This document shows positions 8,439 to 22,993 of a stretch of DNA of 64,000 nt, one piece after another. Under the pieces are notes generated by a model. That model was not told where the DNA came from, did no database searches, and worked only from the letters and a program-made list of their open reading frames with translations. The stretch lies in NCBI GenBank assembly GCA_963845285.1, contig CAWJRO010000036.1, positions 1 through 64,000 of the forward strand, written 5' to 3'. The stretch is from Methanobacterium_C sp963845285. Its GTDB lineage: Archaea > Methanobacteriota > Methanobacteria > Methanobacteriales > Methanobacteriaceae. Position numbers and translations under genes: made by a program. Position 1 is the first letter of the stretch. Each line of letters opens with the position of its first letter.

Positions 8439-9635
8439 TCATGTTGCAGTTAAATATTTTGCAAGCCGTTTTGCAAGTGCAACAATAGTTAAAACTGGAG
8501 GTGCCCCTGGAGCCTGTGGGAAAACACTTGCATCAGCAACAAAAAGTCCAGAAATCTTTGTTTCAAGGTTTTTATCAACAACATTACCAATGGCAGCTGT
8601 TCCTCCAGGATGGGCTCCTCGGGCATAGGTTGATGTAATTGTTTTCGGGTCAACACCGGCTTCAGTTAATATTGAACCTGCTATTGCTGAACCTTTTGCA
8701 ATAAGTCCAACATCATTTGATGTGCTGTATTTAGTTACTGAATCGTTTTTAACAATTCCTGAACATTCATCTTTTATTTTTACCATCATGCCCAATATAT
8801 CCTCAGTTCTAGCCCCATACTTTTGAAGTTTGTCCACAAGGATCTCTGAGAAGTGAGGTGCTAAAATAATATCGTCACATTTCAGGAGGGCATTCATCTG
8901 TACTTCACTGTTAAATTTGACATTTTTTAATATTCCACCAACAGTAACAAATGTGTCAACAAAAAAGTTGTCTCCAGCATTTAATCCTGCTTTTTGTAAG
9001 AGTTTAGGAGTTTCAACAGCTCCTGGAGCTAAAACAACAACATCTGCAGGGAATTCTTTTTCATGACTTTTAACACCTATAATTTCCCCATCATGGATCA
9101 TCAGCCCTGTAACCTGGGTATTTTCAACTATTTTTGCCCCTGTTATCTTGGCTTCCTCCACGTATTTGAGGCCTGTCCACTTTGCATCGTTGGGGCATCC
9201 AAATGCACATTTGCCGCAGGGTTTGCATAACTGGGGTTTTATGAATTTGGGCATCTTCTGAATATCAAAGCCCATGGATTTAGCTGAATCCATTAATTTT
9301 TTGGTTCCATCTCCAAAATGAGAATCAGGAAGTGTATGCACATCTAAATCATTTTCTGCTTCACTGAATTCATTTTCAAGGTCAACACCAAGTTTTTTAA
9401 GGGTATGTTGGCAGGTTCTCACTGCGTTTCCAGCTGTTACCATTGTTGTGCCGCCCATGCATGAGGTTTTTAAAAGTTCAACACCCACATCTGAATTTTC
9501 ATAACATTGATAAGCTTTTTTAGGTTTTATTAAAGGTCCTTTCTCAATTAAGGTAACCTTTACTCCTTTTTGGGAGAGTTCCCTTGCAACAGTTGCACCG
9601 CCGGCTCCTGATCCTACTATCACTACATTTTCCAT
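8439..9635 (-). CDS. GMC-type FAD-dependent oxidoreductase with Fe-S-like Cys motif
   Basis: This flavoprotein of about 398 residues has an N-terminal Rossmann motif, VVIVGSGAGGATVARELS, and a C-terminal GMC signature: HPGGTAAIGNVVD, then LFVADASVFPQAPGAPPVLT. In the middle, CKPCGKCAFGCP has the C-x2-C-x2-C-x3-CP spacing of a [4Fe-4S] ferredoxin site. A TTG at 9659 extends the frame, but the ATG at 9635 starts directly at the Rossmann fold and is preferred. At about 400 residues it is shorter than typical 500-600-residue GMC enzymes. The substrate is unknown, possibly an alcohol or a reduced lipid side chain. Confidence 0.87.
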   Translation of the reverse strand: MENVVIVGSGAGGATVARELSQKGVKVTLIEKGPLIKPKKAYQCYENSDVGVELLKTSCMGGTTMVTAGNAVRTCQHTLKKLGVDLENEFSEAENDLDVHTLPDSHFGDGTKKLMDSAKSMGFDIQKMPKFIKPQLCKPCGKCAFGCPNDAKWTGLKYVEEAKITGAKIVENTQVTGLMIHDGEIIGVKSHEKEFPADVVVLAPGAVETPKLLQKAGLNAGDNFFVDTFVTVGGILKNVKFNSEVQMNALLKCDDIILAPHFSEILVDKLQKYGARTEDILGMMVKIKDECSGIVKNDSVTKYSTSNDVGLIAKGSAIAGSILTEAGVDPKTITSTYARGAHPGGTAAIGNVVDKNLETKISGLFVADASVFPQAPGAPPVLTIVALAKRLAKYLTAT

Positions 9636-9954
9636 TTCTATCACACTGTTAATTTTCAATTTCTAATTATTCTGTTTTCACGTATCATTAAAACTTCCTA
9701 AAATGATTTTAAAAAATTATGAAATGATTAAATAGAATGATTAAAAAGTTTTGCATTGCATTTTTACTTTTGATCATAAGTGGTTTTATGGAAATTGATT
9801 ATAAGTGGTTTTATGGAAAAATAAAATATTTCAGTTGAGTTCAGTTAAAAATAGTTTATTTTAATTTTCAATGTTAAAAATATTTAATAAGAATAAATTT
9901 AATCAAAATAAAAATTTAATGAAAACAAATCTAAAAAATTTAATTTAAATAAAA
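9636..9954. other. Intergenic with a short direct repeat
   Basis: The region is AT-rich with no gene. It contains the direct repeat ATAAGTGGTTTTATGGAAA twice in tandem (9771-9794 and 9795-9819), of unknown meaning. Confidence 0.6.
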
Positions 9955-10377
9955 TTAAACTCGGTTAAGAGTTCTTCTTTTAGGTTTGGGCTTCTTTTTA
10001 GGAACTTTCTTTGAAAATAAAAAGTTTGCAATCACTCCTCCAATTGCTCCGAGGGTTATATAAATTAATGCAGTTACAATAAATCCAAATATTAAAGTTA
10101 TTAAACTGCTAAATGCAAGACCTAAACCTGATGCATAAGTTGAAAGGTCATATGGTAATGTTGGTGGGGTGAAAAAACCGTATAAAAATGCAAGAATACA
10201 GAAAATAAATGCAGCAATAGCTCCAACTTTGTAATTTGATTTTTCAGGTACAGTAAGATATGTTGCGATAAATCCCATTACAAATATAGCGAAGATTCCT
10301 CCTAGATTAATGAAGTTTAGAATAATACCCAATATAATACTAAGGGTTACAGCAAATTCTACGGAATATTTAGCCAT
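9955..10377 (-). CDS. DUF5518-like membrane protein
   Basis: The 140-residue protein has four hydrophobic segments and a very basic C-terminal tail (SKKVPKKKPKPKRR). The pattern of small paired helices with Gly-rich turns (LGAIGGVIANFL at the end) is typical of the DUF5518 family that is expanded in Methanobacteriales. A second member lies at 58210-58632. The basic tail would face the cytoplasm. The function is unknown. Confidence 0.75.
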   Translation of the reverse strand: MAKYSVEFAVTLSIILGIILNFINLGGIFAIFVMGFIATYLTVPEKSNYKVGAIAAFIFCILAFLYGFFTPPTLPYDLSTYASGLGLAFSSLITLIFGFIVTALIYITLGAIGGVIANFLFSKKVPKKKPKPKRRTLNRV

Positions 10378-12463
<2,086 letters not shown>

Positions 12464-12583
12464 ACACATAAAAAAAATTATTTGAATGATTTTTTATACA
12501 TTAATAGGGATTATAAATCCTATTTTTTTGGAGAAGATCAATCAGACGCTAAAATCACATAGTTCTATCAGACTAACGTCATA

Positions 12584-12658
<75 letters not shown>

Positions 12659-12954
12659 TCCTTTGTTTTATATTTATAGAAATTTTTTTATTTCGTGCAG
12701 CTTGTATTACTTGGTAATGTAAGTGAAGGGATGATCAAAAATGAATTTTGACTCCGTGCATTTGTACAAAAAAAATAATGAGAAACCTATACTGGCACTA
12801 ACTAACTAGAATAGTGAAAATAGAAGAAATTTATATAATGCGTTTTATGCTAGGACTAAAATTTTATTTTGCAGAAAGATTTCATGTAAAATATTTAAAC
12901 TGCACTTTTATTTGTGGAAGTTGAATATATTGAATTTTTTTGAAATTGTGCTAC
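12659..12954 (+). other. tRNA-Ala to 23S spacer
   Basis: No gene is present. The segment AAATTGTGC just before 23S (about 12942-12950) can pair fully, allowing G-U, with GCATGATTT just after 23S (about 15945-15953). This forms the expected long-range pre-23S processing stem. Confidence 0.6.
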
Positions 12955-15940
<2,986 letters not shown>

Positions 15941-16247
15941 TTTGCATGATTTCATATAATGTTTCTGTAATAGATTTTTTATGGAATGGCTTTTGAAATG
16001 TAGGATTATATTTCTGTGTTTGAGCTGTTCTGGTTAGGTGTATTCGTGTGTAGGTGGATTTTATTTGATTTGTACAAATGGATGTGTTATTATCCTTATG
16101 TAATATTCCCCTTTTTTTTGTGGGAGGGGGTTTTTGCATGGGGATGGTGGGAGTTAGGTTTATATAGTTTGTTGGGCTAATCTAGTTTTATTGGATTGGT
16201 TTTTTTATGAATTATTGTTCATTTATATTGTTTGATGTTTATTTGGT
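15941..16247 (+). other. 23S to 5S spacer
   Basis: The 300-bp spacer is T- and G-rich on this strand and holds no tRNA or gene. It contains the 3' half of the 23S processing stem at its start. Confidence 0.6.
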
Positions 16248-16366
<119 letters not shown>

Positions 16367-17321
16367 ATCTTTTATATTCACAATTTTATTTATTTCATTA
16401 AATTTATTAAAATTTACTTATTCACAAATTTTAAATTTTAGATAATTTTTAAATGTAGTTTTAGTGTTTTATTTTTGTTTTTTTAGGTGTTGAGTTTGAT
16501 GTTTTTTAGGTTTTTAGTTTGATTTTTACCCCATTTTTTTTATTTGAAGTTTTTTTTAGGTGATTTCACGCCTAAAAAGTATTTGGGTCCCGTTTTGTGG
16601 GGAAGTTTGGTTTCCTTTTTTGGAGAAAAATGGACTGCAAACGGGACACACCCCCCCTTAAATTTAAAAATTACAATTATTCTTACTTTAATTATTCTTA
16701 CTTTTCTTTTAAGGTTGAAATAACTATTTTATGTACTTTTTATATTTAATCAGTTTCAACATAAAGACAAACTTCATATAATTAGGAAAATTAGACTTAC
16801 TTAACATAGAAATCACATCATATTCATGTAGTAAGCTTGAAGTTGGAAAAGAAGCAGTTATAGTTGAATCAGTTATAGTTGAAATAATGGAATGCTCAGA
16901 CAGCAGACCGTAGTTATAATTTGATTTTAGAATTGATTTTTAGATGCTAAGTATTCTCATTCGATTTTTTACAGGACTCTTTTTATCATTAATTCCAAGG
17001 ATAAGTAAATCTGTTAATGACACAGTTAATAACACAAATAAGTAATGAACTAGGTTACACGTAATTTGATAGGGTAAACGTAGTATAAAAGATAACATGA
17101 AAGCAAATTTGAGTAAGGATAACTAAATAGTGGATTGACAAATTATATTATAAAAAAGGAGCGCATGTTACAATAATAAAGATTTTAAATTTCCTCAAAA
17201 ATTTTTTCAAAAAAATATTCACTCCTGACTGCACAAACTGTGGATTTGCACGCAGAATTCAGTTAAAATAAAATGGGTAGCTAAGAATATGAGGAAGAAC
17301 AAAAAAAGAAGATGATTAAAA
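16367..17321. other. Long intergenic region after the rRNA operon
   Basis: No protein gene is evident in 950 bp. The only structured part is the two-hairpin segment at 16554-16647, listed separately. The remainder is AT-rich and would contain the promoter of the DtxR-type gene at 17322. Confidence 0.5.
16554..16647 (+). ncRNA. Candidate small structured RNA
   Basis: Two hairpins lie in tandem. A 7-bp stem TTTTAGG/CCTAAAA (16554-16560 and 16571-16577) encloses a 10-nt loop. A perfect 9-bp GC-rich stem GTCCCGTTT/AAACGGGAC (16587-16595 and 16639-16647) encloses 43 nt. A C run and AT-rich sequence follow. The local GC content stands out from the flanks. It could also be the 3' processing region of the rRNA transcript, and the strand is a guess. 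Confidence 0.35.
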
Positions 17322-17774
17322 ATGGAAAGTTCCTTAAAACTTACAAAAAGTGTTGAGGATTATTTAGAAGTCATGTACAATTTGCATAATGAAACGGGAG
17401 TTATAAAAGTAAAAGATATTGCATTTCGGCTTAGTGTTAAACCTCCAAGTGTTGTTGAGGCCATTAAAAAACTTGCTGAAATTGATCTAGTTTCATATGA
17501 AAAGTATGGTGATATCACTCTAAATGAACAGGGTTTAAAAATAGCAGAGAACATAACCCACAAACACGACATACTAAAAAACTTTTTAAACATTCTGGGT
17601 GTTGATATGGAGACTGCAAATGATGATGCATGTGCAATGGAACATATATTGGATTCTGCAACTATAAATAAACTTAAAAGATTTGCTGAATTCACTGATA
17701 TATACCCTCAAGCTGAAGACTTCCTGAATTCTTTTAGATACTATGAAAAACATGGTAAACTGCCTGAAAGATGA
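17322..17774 (+). CDS. DtxR/MntR-family metal-dependent regulator
   Basis: The protein has 150 residues. The N-terminal winged helix begins with SVEDYLEVMYNL, and the recognition helix lies in KPPSVVEAIKKL. It is followed by the dimerisation/metal domain with THKHDILKNFLNILGVD and ACAMEHILD, which contain the usual metal-ligand His/Glu/Cys positions. This is a repressor that senses Fe2+ or Mn2+. There is no C-terminal SH3-like domain, so it is of the short MntR type. The ATG at 17322 follows AAAAAGAAGATGATTAAAA without a clear ribosome site. Its target genes are not adjacent. Confidence 0.88.
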   Translation: MESSLKLTKSVEDYLEVMYNLHNETGVIKVKDIAFRLSVKPPSVVEAIKKLAEIDLVSYEKYGDITLNEQGLKIAENITHKHDILKNFLNILGVDMETANDDACAMEHILDSATINKLKRFAEFTDIYPQAEDFLNSFRYYEKHGKLPER

Positions 17775-18031
17775 TTGAAATGGCAGTGGAAACTAAAGAT
17801 TTTTATTTATAAATTTTTATCTAGAAACTTACCTTAAGATATTGAGAAATTGTATTGGCTTTTTTCCAGAGGTAACATAGGTTTTAGGAACTTATATTAA
17901 TTGATAGTTGATGGAGATTTAGATTTATTTAAATATGATATCTGCCCAAGTATTGTTTAATTAATTGTTAATTTGACACAAAAAAACTTAATATTATTTT
18001 AATATCATTAAATGACGAATAAGGTGAGATT

Positions 18032-18760
18032 GTGGGATTTTTAAACTGCTTTAAAACAGATGTTGCAAAACTTGAAAGGGACAAAAATATTAAAGGTCTT
18101 ATAAAAGCCCTGAATAATAAAGATAATAATATAAGGTGGAATGCTGCAAGGGCTCTTGGTAAAATAAAAGATAAAAAGGCTTTAAAACCATTGATTGAAG
18201 CTTTAAAAGATGATGATGTGAATGTACGATGTAATGCAGCACGTTCCATTGGAATGATAAGGGATGATGAAGCTGTAGAACCTTTAATAAAAACTTTAAA
18301 AGACAAGAACTGGCATGTCAAGGCGCATGTAGCAGAAGCTTTGGGCGAAATCAGGAGTCAAAAAGCTGTAGAACCTCTGATTGAATCTTTAAAGGATGAA
18401 GAAATCCGTAAAGATGTTGCAATAGCTCTGGGTAAAATAGGTGATAAAAGGGCTTTAAAACCTTTAATAAAAGCTTTAGAAATCAATGATTTTACGTTTC
18501 AAAATGCTGCAGAAGAAGCACTTGGAATGATAGGTGATAAAGAGGCAGTTGAACCCCTCATAAATGCACTCAAAAATGAAGATATGAGTGTCAGGAGACA
18601 TGCAGCAGCAGCTCTTGGTAAAATTGGGGATAAAAAAGCATTAAAACCTCTAATTGAAACTTTAAATGGTGAAAAATGGCACGTAAGACTGCAAATGGAA
18701 GAAGCAGTTAAAGAAATCCAGAAAAAATCAATTGCCAGTGAAATTGCCAATACAAATTAA
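18032..18760 (+). CDS. HEAT-repeat (PBS-lyase type) protein
   Basis: The 242-residue protein consists of about seven helical repeats with the recurring pattern AVEPLIxALKD...VRxxAAxALGxIGD. These are HEAT repeats of the E-Z/PBS-lyase type, used as protein-binding scaffolds. A GTG at 18032 is the start, with AAGGTGAG about 6 nt upstream. There is no enzymatic motif, so a binding role is inferred only. A related protein lies at 57381-57947. Confidence 0.88.
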   Translation: MGFLNCFKTDVAKLERDKNIKGLIKALNNKDNNIRWNAARALGKIKDKKALKPLIEALKDDDVNVRCNAARSIGMIRDDEAVEPLIKTLKDKNWHVKAHVAEALGEIRSQKAVEPLIESLKDEEIRKDVAIALGKIGDKRALKPLIKALEINDFTFQNAAEEALGMIGDKEAVEPLINALKNEDMSVRRHAAAALGKIGDKKALKPLIETLNGEKWHVRLQMEEAVKEIQKKSIASEIANTN

Positions 18761-18834
18761 TTTTTTCTATTTCTATTTTAAACCATTTTTCAAATCATTC
18801 TACAAACTCAAATTACCCTAAAACTCATTTACAT

Positions 18835-19806
18835 CTAAATATCAAATAAAAACTTTTCAATTGCGTTTTGAGCCTTTTCAAGTTCATTAATACCAAGATG
18901 TCCAAGCTGGGACTCATATATGAATAATTTTGAATCTTTTATAGCTTTAGAAAGTGGAATAGCATCTAGTTCTGGTGGAAAGAATTGATCCCCCTCAATC
19001 CCAATGATAAGAGCTTTTGCTTTGATTTTAGGTAATTCATTTTGCACATCGTAACATATAGAAGCTTCATTTCTCCACACAGCATCGTTGGCATCCATTT
19101 TCCTGCCTTCCTGCCCCTGTTCTTCAAAAGCCTGGAGCAGTTCCGCATCGTTTGCAAATTCTTTATGATAATAACCCGGTGAAAATGCAAATAAAAATTG
19201 GAGTTTATTAGCATTTTCAAGTGCATCATAGGGATTTTCTACGTATCTACCCTGTTTATAACCAGGATCTTTTTGAATTATGGAGTTCATCAACTCAGAA
19301 TTGGCCAGATTTCTTCCCTGTACAGCTGAACTTGTGACAATAGGAATTATGAAGTCCATAAAATCAGGATAACTTACTGCCCATTCTAGACACTGGAAAC
19401 CTCCCATTGAAGTACCAACTACTCCTTTTAAATGTTTAACTTTTAGTTTTTCATTCAAAAGGATATATTGAGCATTAACCATGTCGCTTACTGTGTATTT
19501 TGGAAAATCCGCACCTAAATTGGAGTCTGAGGGTGAAGCTGATCCACGGGATCCCAAAGATGTGGTACAAATTATAAAATATTTATCTGTATCAATGGTC
19601 TTTCCAGGACCCATAATAGGTTTAAAACGCCTGACTGAAGAGTAATTGCCTGACCATCCATGGATAAAAAGTATTCCATTTATGATATTGCCTTTAGAAT
19701 CTTTTTTAGCTTTTCCAAATGTTGCATATTCAAGCTTTAATTCTTCCAGAACGGCTCCAGATTTGAATTTAAAATTTTTGAGGGTTTGGTGTGATGGGTT
19801 TAACAT
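18835..19806 (-). CDS. MetX-like alpha/beta hydrolase (homoserine O-acetyltransferase family)
   Basis: The 323-residue protein has the alpha/beta-hydrolase fold. The oxyanion region is in LFIHGWSGNYSS, the nucleophile elbow is GTSMGG, the acid is in GIEGDQFFPP, and the histidine is in LGHLG. The early ICTTSLGSRGSASPS segment is close to the MetX signature around the acyl-acceptor site. Family members acylate homoserine, but some archaeal relatives are general hydrolases, so the substrate is uncertain. It is followed on the same strand, 48 bp upstream in map order, by an HIT-family gene. Confidence 0.82.
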   Translation of the reverse strand: MLNPSHQTLKNFKFKSGAVLEELKLEYATFGKAKKDSKGNIINGILFIHGWSGNYSSVRRFKPIMGPGKTIDTDKYFIICTTSLGSRGSASPSDSNLGADFPKYTVSDMVNAQYILLNEKLKVKHLKGVVGTSMGGFQCLEWAVSYPDFMDFIIPIVTSSAVQGRNLANSELMNSIIQKDPGYKQGRYVENPYDALENANKLQFLFAFSPGYYHKEFANDAELLQAFEEQGQEGRKMDANDAVWRNEASICYDVQNELPKIKAKALIIGIEGDQFFPPELDAIPLSKAIKDSKLFIYESQLGHLGINELEKAQNAIEKFLFDI

Positions 19807-19859
19807 AGAAAATCACTGTTTTAATCTAAATTTTTCATAATAAATTAAATTTAAAATAA

Positions 19860-20312
19860 TTAAAAATTATCCATTATTTTTGCTATGATCATTTTTTTGG
19901 TTTGATCTGATATTTCTTTAGCTGGACGAGGTTTCATATGGCCAAAAAATGGATCTTTGAAGGTTAAATCCTTGAATTTCACTTTATGGTTGTAGCGGGG
20001 TATGAAGTGCCAGTGAAGATGAGGTTCTGGCGTATCATCAAGATAAGAAGCGTTCATCAAACAACCCCAGTTAAACATAGTGGCATTGAATGCACTTTTC
20101 AAAGCATGCTCCAATTTTTTCACAATCTGGGCGAAATCATCCCACTCCTCTTTTTCAAGGCCAGACAAATCTTCTAAATGTCTGTTTAATGCCACAACAC
20201 AGGTCCCAAGCTGGCTCTGATTTGGGGCTAAAAAAACAATCCAGTGATCAGTTTTTAGAATGAAGTCCCCAAAATCCTGGTCCTCTAAATATTTGCAGTA
20301 ACGACATTCCAT
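19860..20312 (-). CDS. HIT-family nucleotide hydrolase/transferase
   Basis: The 150-residue protein carries the histidine triad PHLHWHFIPR near residues 97-106. The central His of the triad is the nucleophile in this family. An N-terminal CRYC and a downstream histidine suggest a structural zinc site. Family members cleave nucleoside phosphoramidates or dinucleotides. It lies upstream of, and on the same strand as, the MetX-like gene, 53 bp apart, so the two may share a transcript. Confidence 0.9.
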   Translation of the reverse strand: MECRYCKYLEDQDFGDFILKTDHWIVFLAPNQSQLGTCVVALNRHLEDLSGLEKEEWDDFAQIVKKLEHALKSAFNATMFNWGCLMNASYLDDTPEPHLHWHFIPRYNHKVKFKDLTFKDPFFGHMKPRPAKEISDQTKKMIIAKIMDNF

Positions 20313-20404
20313 GTTAATAATATGTGGAGTGATATAAATAAGTTAACGTCATTTAATTCAACTCATTAAACTCCCAATTACATCAAATTAACATTGAAGT
20401 TTTT

Positions 20405-20477
20405 CGATTATTTAATTACGAGTATCATAAGATTATTTAATTACAAATATTTTAAGATTATTTAATTAAAATATTCC
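20405..20477. repeat. 25-bp tandem repeat, about 3 copies
   Basis: The unit beginning AGATTATTTAATTA recurs at 20405, 20430 and 20455, with changes in its second half. It lies between the HIT gene and the MFS gene and may carry promoter elements of the latter. Confidence 0.7.
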
Positions 20478-20534
20478 AAATACACGAATGTATGGATTTA
20501 TGATGTATGGATTTAATAATATTCTCTTGATAAA

Positions 20535-21937
20535 ATGGATGTTGATCTAAATGACGATAAAACTGTGAGAAATTCTGCCCTGCTTGTGGTGGCCATTGGA
20601 TCTTTCTGATACCTTTCATGGGTTCTTCTCTGAATATTGCCCTTCCACTCATACAGAATGATCTCAATGTCAATATAATCTTGCTCAGCTGGATACCTAC
20701 AGTATTTGTTTTAGCTAGCGCCGCATTCTTACTCACATTTGGAAGATTAGCTGATATACATGGTAAGAAAAAGATTTTTAGCTATGGTGTGGTTGTATAC
20801 ACTTTTGCTTCGTTGATGGCAGCTTTATCACCATCTGGAACTTTTTTGATTATATTCAGCTTCCTCCAGGGTATAGGATGTTCATTGATGTTTGCAACGG
20901 GTGTGGCTCTCTTGAGTTCTGTTTATCCCTCAAATCGCAGGGGCGAAGCACTGGGAATTTACGTAACTGCTGTATATGGTGGATTATTTTTAGGGCCTTT
21001 AATTGGAGGTTTTTTAGCCCAAAACTTGGGATGGAGAAGTATATTCTTATTTAACGTACCTTTTGGGTTATTTTTATTTAGTTTAATCACTTTAAGACTC
21101 AAGGGTGAGTGGAAAGGTTCTGAGTGTGAAAAATTTGACTTTAAGGGTTCTGCACTGTATACAACATCAATTGTATTATTTATGTACGGTTTTTCCACGT
21201 TACAAAGTGCTTTTGGGTGGATTATATTTCTTGCTGGTATTTTTGGTCTTTTTCTATTTATAAAGGAGGAAAAAGGGTCTCATTTCCCGATTTTGCGTCT
21301 GGAAATTTTCACGAGGAGATCGTCCTCATTTTCTGCTCTAGCATTGTTGTTGATGAACATTGCCACAACTGCCATGTGGGCTCTTTTAAGTCTTTACTTC
21401 CAGGATTTACGGGTATTTGGACCACAAATGACAGCGTTGATACTTTCTGTGCAACCATTAATGGTGGCACTTTTATCCTCCCCTATTGGTCGTATGGCAG
21501 ACCATAGAGATAATAGGGTTTTTTCAGCCTCAGGAATGGCAGTTACTACCCTCGGGCTGGTGATACTTTCTTTAATTGGTCAAAATACAAATTTACTTGT
21601 TATTATAATAGGTTTGATCCTGGTTGGTGTGGGTCTGGCCATTTTTGCTTCGCCGACCACGAACATTTTCATGGGAAGTGTGGGGCACAAAAATTATGGT
21701 ATGGCCTCAGCAACCCTTTCCACTATGATCTACACTGGCCAAACCCTTAGTCTGGGAATAATGCTTTTCATATTTACCAGTTATTTAAGAAAGATGCAGG
21801 TAACAGCTTCAAATTTTCCCACATTTCTTCTAAGTCTAAAAACAGCTTTTACAGTTTTTGCAGTCATTGGTGGGGTTGGAATATTTGTTTCAATTTTAAT
21901 GGGTAAGAAAGCAGGGAAAATTGGATTAAATGATTAA
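20535..21937 (+). pseudogene. MFS drug exporter (DHA2-like) with a frameshift in the first membrane helix
   Basis: The main frame from ATG 20618 encodes 439 residues with about 13 helices, including the MFS loop FGRLADIHGKKK and motif LGPLIGGFLAQNLGWR of 14-helix exporters. It begins in the middle of helix 1. Upstream, in another frame from ATG 20535, the sequence reads VRNSALLVVAIGSF, which joins to LIPFMGSSLNIALPLI if one base is restored near 20604. The corrected gene is exactly 468 codons. This is either a real one-base deletion, which would probably inactivate the exporter, or a consensus error. Confidence 0.8.
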
Positions 21938-22150
21938 GTCTAAACTGTTGTTGTTTAAATAATCCATATAACTTATTTTAGGTAAATAACCGGTTACTAT
22001 AACTGTTCAATACAAAAAAAATAAAAAAATAAAAACATCATTCTGCATTCATTTTGCATTCAATTTAAAATCATTTTGCATTTGGTTTACATTCAATTTA
22101 AAATCTATTTATATCCACAATTTAAAAAATAATCTGCACTTAGTTTTTAT

Positions 22151-22426
22151 TCAATCTGTTTCGCCCAAGATTTCTCTCACTTTGTACTCTACTTCATATT
22201 TCATTCCATCCAGAACTTCCTCAAGAGGTTCGTCTTCCCAAGGCTCGGATATGTTGAAATATCTCTGGAAATAAAAGTTAGTGTCCTTGATAATTAATTT
22301 ATAATCTTCTAATTTGTTTATTAGCTCAGGTTTAAACTTTGAATATTCTTCATGATCTAATTCAACTTTAATGCATAAATTCCAGCCTTCAGTAACCTTT
22401 TCGAGATTTTTTATTTTTACATCCAT
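22151..22426 (-). CDS. Hypothetical protein, about 91 aa
   Basis: I do not recognise this family. The sequence MDVKIKNLEKVTEGWNLCIK continues with alternating strand and helix, an aromatic NFYFQRYFN segment and an acidic tail. A TTG at 22450 extends the frame by eight residues, but the ATG at 22426 with AAGGA about 10 nt upstream is preferred. There is no membrane segment. It ends 120 bp from the split ZIP gene and belongs to the host chromosome rather than the element. Confidence 0.65.
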   Translation of the reverse strand: MDVKIKNLEKVTEGWNLCIKVELDHEEYSKFKPELINKLEDYKLIIKDTNFYFQRYFNISEPWEDEPLEEVLDGMKYEVEYKVREILGETD

Positions 22427-22562
22427 TTCAAGCACATCCTTAAACCTCAATTAGTCCACAAAAATAACTGTAAATTCTTAAATTAGAAATTTAATTACTA
22501 AAAAGATTTAATTCAAGAATTTAAGATAGATTTTAGTTTTTCTTATCAAATCCTCTACAAAA

Positions 22563-22939
22563 TCAACCAAATTTTGATAGAATGAACGAAAGTATAAATC
22601 CTAAAACAGTTACCATGCCTGCAAGGTTGTGTGTTTCTGAAAAAGCTTCGGGAATCATCGTATCAACGAGCATTGCAAGGATTCCTCCAGCTGCAAGAGC
22701 TAGAACAGCAGCTATAATGCCTGGACTGAAGTGGCTGAAAATTGTGTAACCTGCAAGGGATGATAATCCTGTGCAAAGGGTTATAACCGTCCACAAAATG
22801 AATACTGGTGCTGCTCGCCAGCCAATGGTTTTCATTCCCGCAGAACTTGAAAGACCTTCAGGTATGTTGGATAAAAATATTGCAACAACTGTTGCTGTAC
22901 TCACGATTCCACCTTCGATCATTGTGAGCCCTATGGCTA
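22563..22939 (-). pseudogene. ZIP-family metal transporter, C-terminal part
   Basis: The fragment encodes the last half of a ZIP permease (SLAIGLTMIEGG, then AIFLSNIPEGLSSSAGM, then three hydrophobic helices). The NIPEGL motif is the metal-site helix of this family. It has no proper start; the nearest is a TTG in element DNA at 22952. The N-terminal part is 26.5 kb away at 49447-49832. Joined at the 7-bp core they give an uninterrupted 252-codon gene, so the integrative element has disrupted it. Confidence 0.93.
22933..22939. other. Left attachment site core (attL)
   Basis: ATGGCTA is shared with the right border and falls inside the codons for the ZIP sequence SxAIG. The surrounding positions are imperfectly conserved. 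Confidence 0.75.
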
Positions 22940-22993
22940 AGGATTGCGTCAATTGGTAGACTTTAAGTATTAGTTCATAGGATATTAGTGAAT

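Noticed and set aside
18032..18760. Phycobilisome lyase
   Set aside because: PBS-lyase HEAT repeats are found in many unrelated proteins, and there are no phycobiliproteins in methanogens.
22563..22952. A complete small ZIP-like transporter starting at TTG 22952
   Set aside because: The first residues come from element DNA, and the N-terminal half is found at the other border. It is a fragment.
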